Below are positions 35,901-48,500 of a stretch of 64,000 nucleotides of DNA, one piece after another. Both the position numbers and the translations under genes were made by a program. The notes below the pieces were generated by a model. That model did no database searches. It was given only the letters and a program-made list of their open reading frames with translations, and was not told the origin of the DNA. This DNA is from Sipunculus nudus (Eukaryota; Annelida; Sipuncula; Golfingiida; Sipunculidae): assembly GCA_026874595.1 (NCBI GenBank), contig CM049314.1:76336300-76400299 (forward strand), in the 5' to 3' direction. Each line of letters starts with the position of its first letter. The first letter of the stretch is position 1.

Positions 35901-38590
35901 CCAGTATTTCAGGAGTAACGTTTGCATAATCGTTGCTTATACTCGGGTTCAAACCGTTTAGTACTTACAATGATCATACGTATTTGATATACATGGCTGT
36001 ACAAATGTACTTGAAATCTGTTCATATGTACACATGTACTTGAAAAGTAATGGTAAAGCATGTTAGCATGGACATATTATTTATGTATATCCCATTGCAC
36101 AGGTTCGTATTTGGCCAGAAGGTTTATTTTAAAAGCTAGACCAAACAGAGGTAATAATCATGAACGGATAAATAACAGGAATGTTTTCATTCTATTTTAG
36201 TCATGACGTTTCTTTATCAGTTATATAGTACAATATTAAAGTTTCATTTTCACCTCGATACAGTAGTGCGATATAAATATCTAAATTTTTTTCTGATACA
36301 CTGAAACTCATTTATTTTCGTTTTCTTCTTTTTTTGTGCTATTAAGAATAATCATTTAACAAAATGACAGGACCAGATGTGTTTAAAGGATGTGGAGATC
36401 CAGGAACTTAGGAAGGGAGTGATGTTGTGTTACACTAACTTACTAACCCCATTAAGTCCATGGCTCTCGGAAAGGGAAACCGATTCTGAAAAAGGGAATT
36501 TCCCTCTGCAAGGGGAGTTTTAACCCAATTGTGCCCTAACCGCCCCGTGAAGATATCATTTACTAACGCTTCAACACAAACAGCGCCCGAAATGACGATT
36601 TCAGTCACATATAAATAATTCTATATCTATCACATAAGATATTACACACTAACTCTTTATGAAAAAAATGTGTCCTCGTCGAAGGGAAATTAAGATTTCC
36701 AGTATGAGCAGTTTGCATTGGAAAACTTTGATATTTGCAATTTTGAAAGTACTCTCGTTTTAGTACTCTCTAATAAAACAAATCTGAACTGAGAAAGAGA
36801 TAAGAACAAACCGGTGTCAGGAAAGGACTTAAGAAAGTATTAAGAAAATGTTTAATTAACTGTACCATATTTTCAGTTTTGGTAATTTCCAGCATAAGAA
36901 AATACTTTGGAAAATAACAAGAACTAAAGGCACAGTGGTTGACAAAACAAAAGCACTCGTTGACTCAAATAAGAATTGTCTATGTCCCCATTACATGGGC
37001 TTTATTTTCACATTCCTTTTAATTTCATTTCCATAGGATATTAGGTGTTTGGTAATTCATGTTTATATTGTAATGCATCACATATCGTACATAATAAATT
37101 ATCTCATTTTGAAGACCGATGGTTGGGTAAGTTAAGATAACATCTGTGCAGTAAATTGTCGATGAATAGCATCTTGTGAATAATATCAGTCAATGTACCT
37201 AATGTTGATTCCAGGAATTTTTAAAGGTAATATGTTAAAAGAATTAAATGTATATCACTATGGGTATATTTTATTATTGCCATATATTTGTTTACTTGTT
37301 TGCAAATGAATGGCTGGAGAAAGTTACTTGCACGTCCCAATAAGTGTATAAATGAATTGCATTTAGTTGACAAATTGGAAGACACCAAAGGATATATGAA
37401 ACCATTCCACCTAGCCACAACTCGCACGCGGGTAACCTTCTTCAAGATGCAAGAACCCGCACGCAGGTAACTTTCTTCCACAAACCAACAACTCCTGGGC
37501 GGGAGCCTCTCTTGAAAATGCTCTCATTCGAAGGCCATTTTGCACGAATAACAAAACAAGTAACTGCACTATAACCTTTTATTTAAAACCTCATAGGAGA
37601 CTATACAACAGAGTTTATATACGGGGTATATTCAAATCAAATATAAGCACTGACGGTAGTTTATAACAAAGGGTGTAAGGAACCTTTAAAACATGTCTCA
37701 AATTTTTTTTAAACCAATTATTCTGGTTATTTATTTTAAGGCATATATCCAACTGCTGTAGGACTAAAATTCCCAGTTGCATTATGATGCATTTTAATTA
37801 ATCTGTTGTTAAACTATTGTTCGTGACTCTGTTTGTCTCCATTCAGCAAAACAAAAGGGTCCACTGTCAATGAGACTGATATCACTCAACACGATTTAGC
37901 AATTATTCCAGATGTCTCACCAATCTATGTTAAGCTTACTCCAACTCATTCCACACAATTTCTGTTGGAGTTAGGCTTACCCCTTAACAATAAACATACC
38001 AGGGTCTACCTCGACTTTAAAATCATGGTTAATATCAGGCTGAGGACAGGGGAAGTGCAATTTTGAAACTTAAATGAACACCTAAACACAAAATTGTGTA
38101 TCGGGTGACACTAAGGTAAATAGCTCATCAGAGAAGTGTATAGAGTGTCAGTAAAATATTAACCTCAGCACGAAATGTGTAAAGGGTACCAATAAATAAA
38201 TGTATCATCACACTAGGTGAAGAGGGTAGCAGCACAAAAGTCCAAACAAAATTCTTATCGACCGGCCGGCGGCGATAACGATTATATATTATTTGAAAAT
38301 ATAAAAAATTGAGTAATTGTGGAAATGTGTTCTTGAATATAAGCATTTTTAAATCTCAACCCAGGGGTAGTTATCGCTGATCTGCTTTGAATAATCATAA
38401 TCTGGGAAAGGCAAACGTTGCCATCTGCAGATTTCTGCATCATCATGCTCGACAATTTCGAAGATTATGGAATTCTAAAAATCCAGATCCGCGACTCCTT
38501 TATGAAAGTTAAACCGGCCCGGAGTAACCAAGCCAGGGAATTACTGGCACTGGGTGACGTTCAAATACACTTTCCATGGTTGTATGTTTG

Positions 38591-38596
38591 TTTATT
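38591..38596 (-). promoter_or_regulatory. Candidate polyadenylation signal, gene B
   Basis: AATAAA (tttatt on +) begins two bases after the gene B stop codon; position is unusually close, so the true site may be further downstream. Confidence 0.35.
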
Positions 38597-38597
38597 G

Positions 38598-38723
38598 TTA
38601 AGCCAAGAAACGCTGCAGCGCAACCAGGACACACATGATTGCGCTACATGCGATGATGGACGAAGCGGCACTTCCGTAGGGTAGGCTGTTACACATGGCA
38701 GTTTCACAACATTGGCGGCATTC
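38598..38723 (-). CDS. Exon B35, LU C-terminus and GPI-type tail, stop
   Basis: Acceptor tttcag, phase 0, 41 residues and TAA. ECRQCCETAMCNSLPYGS nearly matches A35, then the tail differs (IIACSAIMCVLVALQ) and ends RFLA. The Arg in the tail is atypical for a GPI signal. Two residues shorter than A35. Confidence 0.94.
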   Translation of the reverse strand, partial: ECRQCCETAMCNSLPYGSAASSIIACSAIMCVLVALQRFLA

Positions 38724-41700
38724 CTGAAATATAAAGGAACAATTTTTTATTTTTAAACAGTACACTGGTCATGGAAGTATAAGTATTGAAAGCCTTCAGT
38801 TTGAAGTGTTCTCGTTTATCCCTATGTTTAGAAATTCACTGATTTTTTTGCAAGTGGAAAGAAAGCATGGACTTATAACAAAAAAAAAAGATTTTTGACA
38901 ATAACCTGTTTTTTTCAAATTATGTAACAGAAAGCATATAGACAGCCTATTTTGTTGTTTTAGTGTTGATACTGATATATAATAAAAGGAAATTAGCACT
39001 TCGGTAGTATCAACCTGCATACAGCCCTGATAATATAAGGAGGTATTCCTATTTGAAAATATAGAGTGCCTACGGTTTTGATGCCAGAGAGCTGTCAAGG
39101 TTAATTTCTGATTGACGTTAGCACATACACTTTAACATGAATAATGAACATGTATTGGCTATCTGTCATTTTGTTAAGCTGTACTGAATGATTTCTGAAA
39201 ATCCCTCTTTCATATATCTATTGCTACAAGAATTCTTGGTAGGATTTATATGACATTAGGAAGGTAATGGAAATATCCAATTGATTCACATTAAAATAAA
39301 AAAATCCTAAGGTAGACGTTTGGGCATCCTGGTTTACACCGCGTTTATTACTTATGATCCCGAACTCCCTCCTATTAAACTACAGTGTTTCCCACGAAGT
39401 AAGACCACATGGTATGGTGTACTCACGTTGGTTGATCCGACCTGCTCGCACATTCCACATGGTTTCTCAGTGGTGTTGTAACAGCCGTAGGTGTAGGTGG
39501 TGGTGTCACCGCTTGAGGTCTTCAGGGCCTGGTTTATTATACAAATCTCGTGATGGCGGTGATGAAATAATATATATATATCCTAAAACAATCTATATTT
39601 GAGCACAGGATTTAAAGACAACCAGACGAGGAGGCTTTTGTTTAACTCTGTATTACACTTCCGATATTAACATATTTTCTTTCTGTTGCTCTCCTGGACT
39701 TAATTCAGTCCGCCCTTGCATAAATACATCTCGTCCATATAATTTTTGCTGAGGTTCACTTGAACGCACCCGAATGTCTTAACCTGAATTATTTAACAAC
39801 ATAAAATTGGTAAAAAAAAAATATATTCTTACTTCTTCTCAAAATCCGAGAATGTGCAAAAAGTATTACGAACATGACTATTCACTTATGTTTAATTTTC
39901 TCTTACCATACAACTATGTGTTGTTCCGAGTCCAGGGCATGGCGTCAAGGCTGTGGTGTTGTCGGGCGCCTGGCAGTCATTTCCGGTGCAGTGATAACAT
40001 GCCTCTGCAAAGCATGATAATTCCAACTATTAACAAAGCATTGTCATTTAATTTATTTGATTGTTTTAATCCAAGAGTTAAAAGCCAGGTGATTTATTTT
40101 TTATAAGACTGTTTCAACGTTAAATTACTCAGACATAAGTGATAAGAGGAACTGCCACAAGCACGTCAGAACAATGTTATGCTTTGTATAGAGACATCGC
40201 GACTTTACCCACTGAAGACTATTCAATTTCAAGTTTATAAAGTATTGCAAGCAATACTTTGGGTTTCATATAAATTGATTCGTAATGATACGAATAATGG
40301 AAAAAATTATATCAACTGTTGGTCAATTTGCGATAATTTGCTGATTTACATTTTCATGTTAAATATAGCTAACGGATCGCCAGCTAATATGAGGGCTTGA
40401 AGCCTCTTACTTGCACAGGCTGTGCCGTTCTGGTCCTGGGTATACATGTTGGCGCAGTTGACGCAGTGATTTGGACGATCATAATAAGAAAGGCAGCCTT
40501 GTATGTTCAACGCTGTAAAAACCAAAGTAGTAGATATTCAACAAAATTAACTTTTGGCACTTATAATAAAAGATCAAATAAATGATAAAAGCATATATCG
40601 CGAAATATTAAGCATATTAAGCAAATATATCATTGCCATGTAAGAGAATCAACGAATAACAATTGCAACGTTACACAATTTTAATAAAAGGAGCATCGCT
40701 TGAACTCTCATGATAATCCTTGATAACATATAACGCTTTGAACCAATGTAAAATACATCACTGGATTTTTTAAATGAGAGTTTCCAAATATTATACATAG
40801 AAAGTATATGATAAATTCTGAAGACATATTTTACAAAATATAGTTGTATTACTGCCAATTTATGGGCCCATTTTTATAACCATTAGAATTTTTGATTACG
40901 AGTAAAACTCAATGAATGACATACGGAGGCATGTGGTGCCGATGTCATTGATCATGTTGTTCCCACTGCAGGCTGTGCAGACAGTCGCACTGGAACAGGC
41001 GGCACAGTTTGCAGTCACACTACTGCAGGCTTTAATCAGAAAATACAGAGAGCTATCATGTTAAGTAACCCACGAACAAAGGTTGAAGTTAATGGTAAAT
41101 ATATTAAATGTAATAAAGTAAATTAATACCCGACCGAAACATTTTCAATATATATATAAATATTTTACTCGTCTACGTATTATGTCGTTAGATACCAATG
41201 TAAATACTTGTATATCCCCTTTTTATTTAACACAGGGGTTCTAATTAGCTTAAGATAGATAATACAACAGACTCTTGCTTTTTCTTGCCATTTTAAAGTG
41301 TACAACAAATTTAACTAGCAATAATGAGATTGAACTTACAAGTTCGAGCAGATGGAATAAAGGTCTTAGAAACATAAGGCACCTACCTGAGCAGAGATTT
41401 GTTGTAGAATCTAGGTAGAATCCAACGTTACAGGAGGAGCAAGTAACGGTACCATCAGCAGCAGCTGAGCAGGCAGAGCATCCGGTTGGACATGCTGTAG
41501 AATTCAGAACAAACAGTTAATTCACGAGCAATTATTATTTAACTAAAGTTCCAGAATTAACGTATATAGCACATTGGGCATATAGCGTAAATACAAACGG
41601 TCATATGCACTATGAATCTGAACTATTGTTTGTATCCAAAGCCATGGTCACTGGGAACTAATGGAGGGTTGAGGAAACATATTTTACCAGTAGAAACGTA

Positions 41701-43735
41701 ATACACTGGTGAATGTCATTTTTGTAATCATGAAAAATATAGCAATGTAAAATTCTGACTAGGATGATATTTGCCCTGTAGGTCTTCACACCTGTCACGA
41801 TTAAACATGGAGTAAAGAATCACCCAGTAATACACTGGTGAATGTCATTTTTGTAATCATGAAAATTATAGCAATGTAAAACTCTGACTAGGATGATATT
41901 TGCTCTGTAGGTCTTCACACCTGTCACGGTTAAACATCGAGTAAAGAATCACCCAGAAATACCCTGGTGAATGTCATTTTTGTAATCATGAAAAATATAG
42001 CAATGTAAAACTCTGACTAGGATGATATTTGCTCTGTAGGTCTTCACACCTGTCACGGTTAAACATCGAGTAAAGAATCACCCCCTAATACCAATCAATA
42101 TCTTTTTTGAAATAAACGTAATAATGGGAAAGGATCTTCTAAATTAAAATCTGACGCTGGTGGTCGCTATTTCAAAATAAATTTGTTTGAATTGTCGGGA
42201 TTTCCTAACCATACACCGAGTTTCAGCAAAACGTGTTCAAAATAATTTGCGTACATTTGCTGATGGACAAACCGAGTGCCTGTATAATGGTGTAGGTTAA
42301 ATTATTTAACTTGCCATTGCATGCCTGTGTTCCGCTGGTTTCCGAGAGGTACTTTCCAGGTCCGCAGTCTGAACAAACGGTTGAATTTAAGCAAACGGTG
42401 CATCCGGACAGGCAGGCTGAAAGTATATTTATGTATTAAATCATATTTTTTGTTCATATGACTACATGGTCTTTATAACAGGGATTTTGCAAAACAAAAC
42501 TAAGTTATAATTCCTCATATTTAATTTTATCTCTCAACAATATCTGATAAACATATACTAGTATTAAGTCTGTGCACAGCACTACTTCACGTTCATAACC
42601 CTAAATGATTATTAATATTATTATATTGTCTTTCCTTGGATTAATGATCCGTTCAGAAGCCAATACGCCCCGTTGAGGAATGTTGTAATATAGCAACATA
42701 GTAACACATATTATAGACTTTCAGGTCTTAACAGATAATATCTAATCAAACGACATTTCCATTAATGTGAACATTTTTGGATTGATATATATGATGGTAC
42801 CGCTAAGCAATAGTGCCGAAAGTAATGAGACATACAAACACAGGCTCCGTTTGAGTCCAATGCGTATCCAGGGTTACACTGGCTGCATTGTGTGTCACTG
42901 GTACACTGGGCACAGTTGCTAGGGCAGTCTGTAAAATAATTATCTCAATACATCAGGAAATAAGTAGAAGACGTTCATAGAATGTATCAGCTTTATAGGA
43001 GTCACATTGAAACGTCTCGTTTTATCTGTACCTTTTGCTCAAAAGCTACGAAGATTAAAAAACAATCACTAGGGGTTGCATATCTTCCAGGTAATATAAG
43101 GAGATGATCAAATTCTCCTCAGATGGAAATAGGTGTCTAAGTGGTCCTACCAAATCCTAGAGGAAAACTCGTCATATTCTTTTGGCTCATTTGCCATTCT
43201 TTAGAAGTTTTACGTTATAATGAAATAGCAAATTTATCTAAATCATTATACGAATATCTCTGAGATTTATATTATTAACCCTTCCTAAATCATGAAATCT
43301 GAAACCTACAGTGATACACCATGCAGTGTTATACTTAAAAAAAAGATTTCTTGAAGAAATGATTTGAGAATCATGAGAAGGCTTTGATATCACTTACTGT
43401 TGCATGTGTTCGTTCCTGACACTTTATACATGTTTGTGGCTGCGCACGTGTCGCAGGCGGTCCCACTTGTGCAGGCACTGCAGCCAGATCCACAAGCTGT
43501 CGGAAAATATTAGTTAAATAAAATTGACTGGTAAACAATCCTACCAAACAATACAATCAGCAAGTCTATTCTGTCCTATAAAAATATAAAGGGTAACAGA
43601 TCACTTTGCAGATATTTTTTATTTTCCATTGAACAAAAGTTAACTTCATTGGCAAAGAATAAGTAACAGGCATGGCCTTTCTGTAGAGAGCCGATGCAAA
43701 AGTTAAATATACTATCTATCTATCTCTCGCTCCCC

Positions 43736-43778
<43 letters not shown>

Positions 43779-45538
43779 CATATATATGTCTTCCGATAAC
43801 AACAAGTTTTTGACTTATGTTCATTTTTCTGTGGTTGACCATTACCATTGTTAACAACAAAATACTTACTTGCGCAGTTAGACGCGGAAGAATCAAAATA
43901 CTTTCCAGCTCCGCAGTTGCTACATGAAGTTCCATCAGTGCATGCTAAACATGAAGCGCCCCCTGGACATTCTGGATGTTTGAGTAAAGATTAATTGATA
44001 TTTAATTTTTTTTCACTTCCAATATTTTCTTTATCCCGATGGAGGAAAACAAACTCGAAAATATTAAATGGAATTGGCATGAAGAGAGAAAAAATGTAAA
44101 AGGGTAACCTGTAATTATTAGGAATAATCCTAAATGAAGACGGAAATTTCAAATGAACGAGTAATTATCGGTTCTGTGTGATATTAATCCTTCGCGATAA
44201 ACATTTAATAACTTCAAACATCTAAATTATACTTACGGGTGCAAGCTCCATTAGAGACGTAATATCCAGCTTTGCATGTCTCACAAACAGCTCTGTCCGC
44301 GTTACAAGTAAGGCAGTTGCTGTCTGTGCAAGCTGAAAATGCGATTATACACTATGATTGTAAAGGGAAAAGAAGGAAATTATTCTTTAGTTCCAAAGCA
44401 TGAGAAATAAAATAAGTGGTATTTTAAAGACTTTATTATTATTAGGATTTAAGGTTTTCCACAACTGTAATGAACATTTCTCTTATTAACATTATGTATT
44501 CTGTTGTTCAAGTTACTTGATATAGAAATATCCTGTTTGGTTTTGTTACATACCAACACACACTTCCAGAGTGTAGTCTGCCTTGCAGGAGCTACATGTT
44601 ACCACGCCATCAGTGGATTGTGTGCAGGTCTGGCAGCTGGTGGAGGCTGAATATGAAACAAAAAGGAGATTAATACACTATATACCTATATATGTTATGT
44701 CAATTAAACATGGAATCGTGTACAATCGTGCAGTTGATCAGTCCAATGGATTGCATTAACAAGGCCTATTACAAGGAAACTGTGAAATACTCACCGATAC
44801 AGGTACTGTCTGCTGTGTTAAAACAGTGGGTAGACATGCATTGTTGACACGTGGTTGCATCAGTGCATACGGCACATCCGGAAACACAGGCTAAAACAAA
44901 TACCAGCGTTAGGGGAGAGAACTGAAAGGCCAAATAATGTTTACGCTGATGCATGCCCCCTTCAGTTAGGAAGCAATCATACCTAGGGTCGAGATTAAAT
45001 GGTCAGTTTATTATGTGATGTTCTTGAAAATAAAAACAATCATTAAACTATTGAGTGCATTATTATGAGCTTAAACGGTTATAAATACTCAAAAATGTGA
45101 TCTTGACCTATATTAATTGTATTTAAGAGTCAGTATCAAATATTTTAACTGATGTTGCTGTTTGACATTGAGTAGATTCTTGGTTTACTCTTACTTTTAC
45201 CTTCTACTGATAAAGACATGCAAAGTCCAAACATTTATTATTGAGGGAGAATGTAATTGAAAGAGTCTACCTGTGCATTTTGGAGGAGTTGCCGATGCAT
45301 CCCAGAAATATCCTGAATTACAAACACAGGAAGTACTGACAGCAGTCTGGCAGGTGGCGCACTGAGCGTCGATGGTGGTGCAAGCTGGAATGAATAACAA
45401 ATATTATGCAGTCTTTCTAAAATGAACATTCATCATAATACTTATATTACACACACGTAAATCCTGCTTAACTGTATGTTGAAAACGTATGTACATGTAT
45501 AAATGGTGATTATTACGATAGTTTCTTTACCACCTCTT

Positions 45539-45582
<44 letters not shown>

Positions 45583-48500
45583 CAATCATAATCACGATTT
45601 CATAACAAATATCTTAGCTCTAATATTTAACTCTCAATGATCTGTATGATGTTTTCATTATTAGGCGAAATATTTTGTGTTCGACGAGACTGTTTTTTAA
45701 TCATATTTGGAAAAACTACATGGAAAACAAATGCAAATTAGATAGAAAAATAATGCAATGGGTCACAAAAGTTCCATTTGTGTTTTGAAAGGAAAATTCA
45801 CACTATGCATTTAATATATCTTTAGGAAGAAGAACATTTAGTCCAATTGAATAAAATTGAAGATTGAACCACATATCCGATTTTTTATCCATTGTGAATA
45901 AATTCTCACCTTTGCACGTGTTGCTAGCAGAGTCGAAGTAACGATTTGTATCACACTGGCTGCAAGAAGTGGTGCTGGAGCAGGCCTGGCAGTTTGCAGG
46001 GCAGGCTGTCGAATATACGTGACATATATGTAAAGCGGACAACAATAACAGGAATTTAAAGACTGATGATAATTAGTTTTTCAATGTGGGGTTTCATGAC
46101 GGGATGATTTCACCTTAATTGGTGATGGATCCCACGCAACCGATATGTTACCATTAATGTGAGAAATATCAAGTTGATACTTTTTTATAAGATTAAGATG
46201 GCCTCTCTCACACTAGTGTTGAAATGCTCAACCCCAGGGATATCGTTGTCATTTTTGTCATAAAAAAAGGGAGAGAGACACTTCCAAAAATTCTAAAAAA
46301 AACTTAAAAACGCATGCCTGACGGCTGTTTTAATTCTTTACTTGCTTCAACAAAGGTCTCGTTCATTTCCTTAGCTCTAAAACAGGCTTTAAAGGCAATT
46401 CAAACAATTGTCACTAGTTAAACTTCATGATATAACATATATTCTTTATGCGTTAATATGACCTATAATTCATTTTTTAAAATTATTTTCAAATAAAATA
46501 TGGTGCTTTTTTAATTGAAAACTTTTGATCTGTGTAGAATATACGACATAAATTTACACGCCAAGACAAATATTTATTATTAAAGTTCTTTATTACCTTC
46601 GCAAGAGGTACTGCTTGAGACAAACACTCTCGCTCCAGAACAGGTGGTGCAAGTTGTCGCAGAAGTACAACTGGCGCAGTTGGCAATACATTCTGTAAAT
46701 TATCGGTGAAATAAACGTCACTTATGCAGACTAAGCATGATAATTGTACAAATGTTTTAACAGATATTTCCTCCATACATTGAAAGTAGACCAAGTTGTA
46801 CCGTTATTGTGATCCAAAAGCAGCATCAGTGTCTCATCCCAATAAAATGACAAAGTGAAGAATTATGATGATATACTAAATTTACCGAATTATAAATTTA
46901 TAATTTATTTTACGTTAATACTGGAGCATATATTTTCAACAACAGGGTGTGCACTTACGGTTGCAGGTGTTTGCTGAAGAGTCAAAGTAAACCCCCCTGG
47001 TTGCGGTGCCACCGCATTGGTCGCAGACAGTTTGAGTATTCATAGAGCCAAGGGAGCCCGGGCAACCTAGAAGGAAGAAAACAGAAGATTACTCAGCAAA
47101 TTACACAGTTACACAAAGAGTATATATCAATTCATATATTTCAAAGTACACATGCACTCATTATTTTCTCTCTGTAATTAAATCTTGGATGTCGATCTAT
47201 TTAGACGGGGTAACTTTACACTCATTTTGGTGGAAATACCTAATGTGAACTGATGTCATCATGACATCACTGGGTGACATCTCAGTTGACATGAATTAGT
47301 AAACAGCAATTTTAACTGAAGTGTATTTAACTTTTCTACTGTTCAACACTTTCTAAGTTTGGAAGGTGTATTTATCTTCAGATTTGTTCTTCCATGTCAA
47401 GATGCAACGTAAACGGAGTTTCGAAAGAGACAATAATTTTTACACTTACCTGTACATGCTCCATTTTCCAGGTAAAAGTTTGCATTGCAAGCTGTGCACG
47501 TGGTGGTACCGCTACTGTGGGAACAGGCGGAACATCCTGTTGGGCAAGCTGGAATATATATATATATATATATATACATTTTCATGTTATCGCGGAGTAG
47601 ATCCTAACAGGCCACTTTAAATATGTTGATGTGCACATTTCATGTCATATTCATTGTCAGTAGAAACAAAAAGTCCTGTAAATTTTGTTTGTCATTCTGT
47701 AGGCAGGTAGTACGCTAAAGAATAGCGACGCATACAGTTATATCAAATCCAACGAGGGGCTCGAAAAAATGTTTCTGTCTTTACGATCGTCACCCTTCAT
47801 GGAGGCGCTAATTCTATTGTAGCGAAAGGGACCGTTATGTAAGCGCAAAAACACGTATGCACTTTCTATTAATATGAGAAAAACAGAATGCAGGTTTATA
47901 CGTCTAGACATTCACACTTTATATGTTAGATGCTCTTTATATGTGAGATTACCATTGCAGCTTGAATCAGAGGCGAGGAAATAGTTGGCGCCACAGTTCG
48001 TACAACGGGTGTTAGTGTTCAGCTCGCAATCTGAAATGAATTATAAATATATAAAAATTCGTGGAGCTATTTAGTCTATTCCACTGAAAACATTTTTTTC
48101 TACATTTAATTGCGATAATAATACAATGTGCACAAAAACGTATGCGAGTTGTTTTCATATCGGACCAGTTCCAAGAGTTTTGCATTAACGTTGTTTGTGT
48201 AGCCTGTTTGGATTTTATATAAGTAATTTGATGAAATCGAGAAATTACAAATCAAATATACTTGCAAGATTTTTGCAAATTAAGGAAGTTTAATTTTCTT
48301 CATGAAACAGTATGTTTGGAATAATCGTTTTTGGTATACTTACCTTCGCATTTGCTGGTGGCAGAGTTGAACATTTTACCGGATGCGCACGTATCACAAC
48401 CAGACGCTCCAGCGGTGCTACAGTCAACGCAGTCTGTAGGACATGCTGAAAGGACATAAAGCGTAGCGTAAATTCCCATGCCTACACTACCTTACTTTTT

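Larger units (their letters stand above)
32930..38597. other. Spacer between the two convergent genes
   Basis: 5.7 kb with no convincing gene. Holds degenerate dispersed-repeat text (for example gcgccacct-type segments at about 34420, 34695 and 35740), a locally repeated 'gaacgga.tctagctccga' stretch at 33300-33480, and a short duplication around 37420-37480 (cgcacgc.ggtaac.ttcttc). It contains the symmetry axis of the inverted duplication (about 35.76 kb). Confidence 0.7.

Noticed and set aside
33873-35918. Small ORFs in the spacer (82, 69 and 118 codons)
   Set aside because: No recognisable domain, no splice context, and they lie in degenerate repeat text.
44769-44954. Met plus hydrophobic stretch reading into exon B23 as an internal start
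   Set aside because: The A counterpart has a stop in the same intron frame, so it is not conserved.
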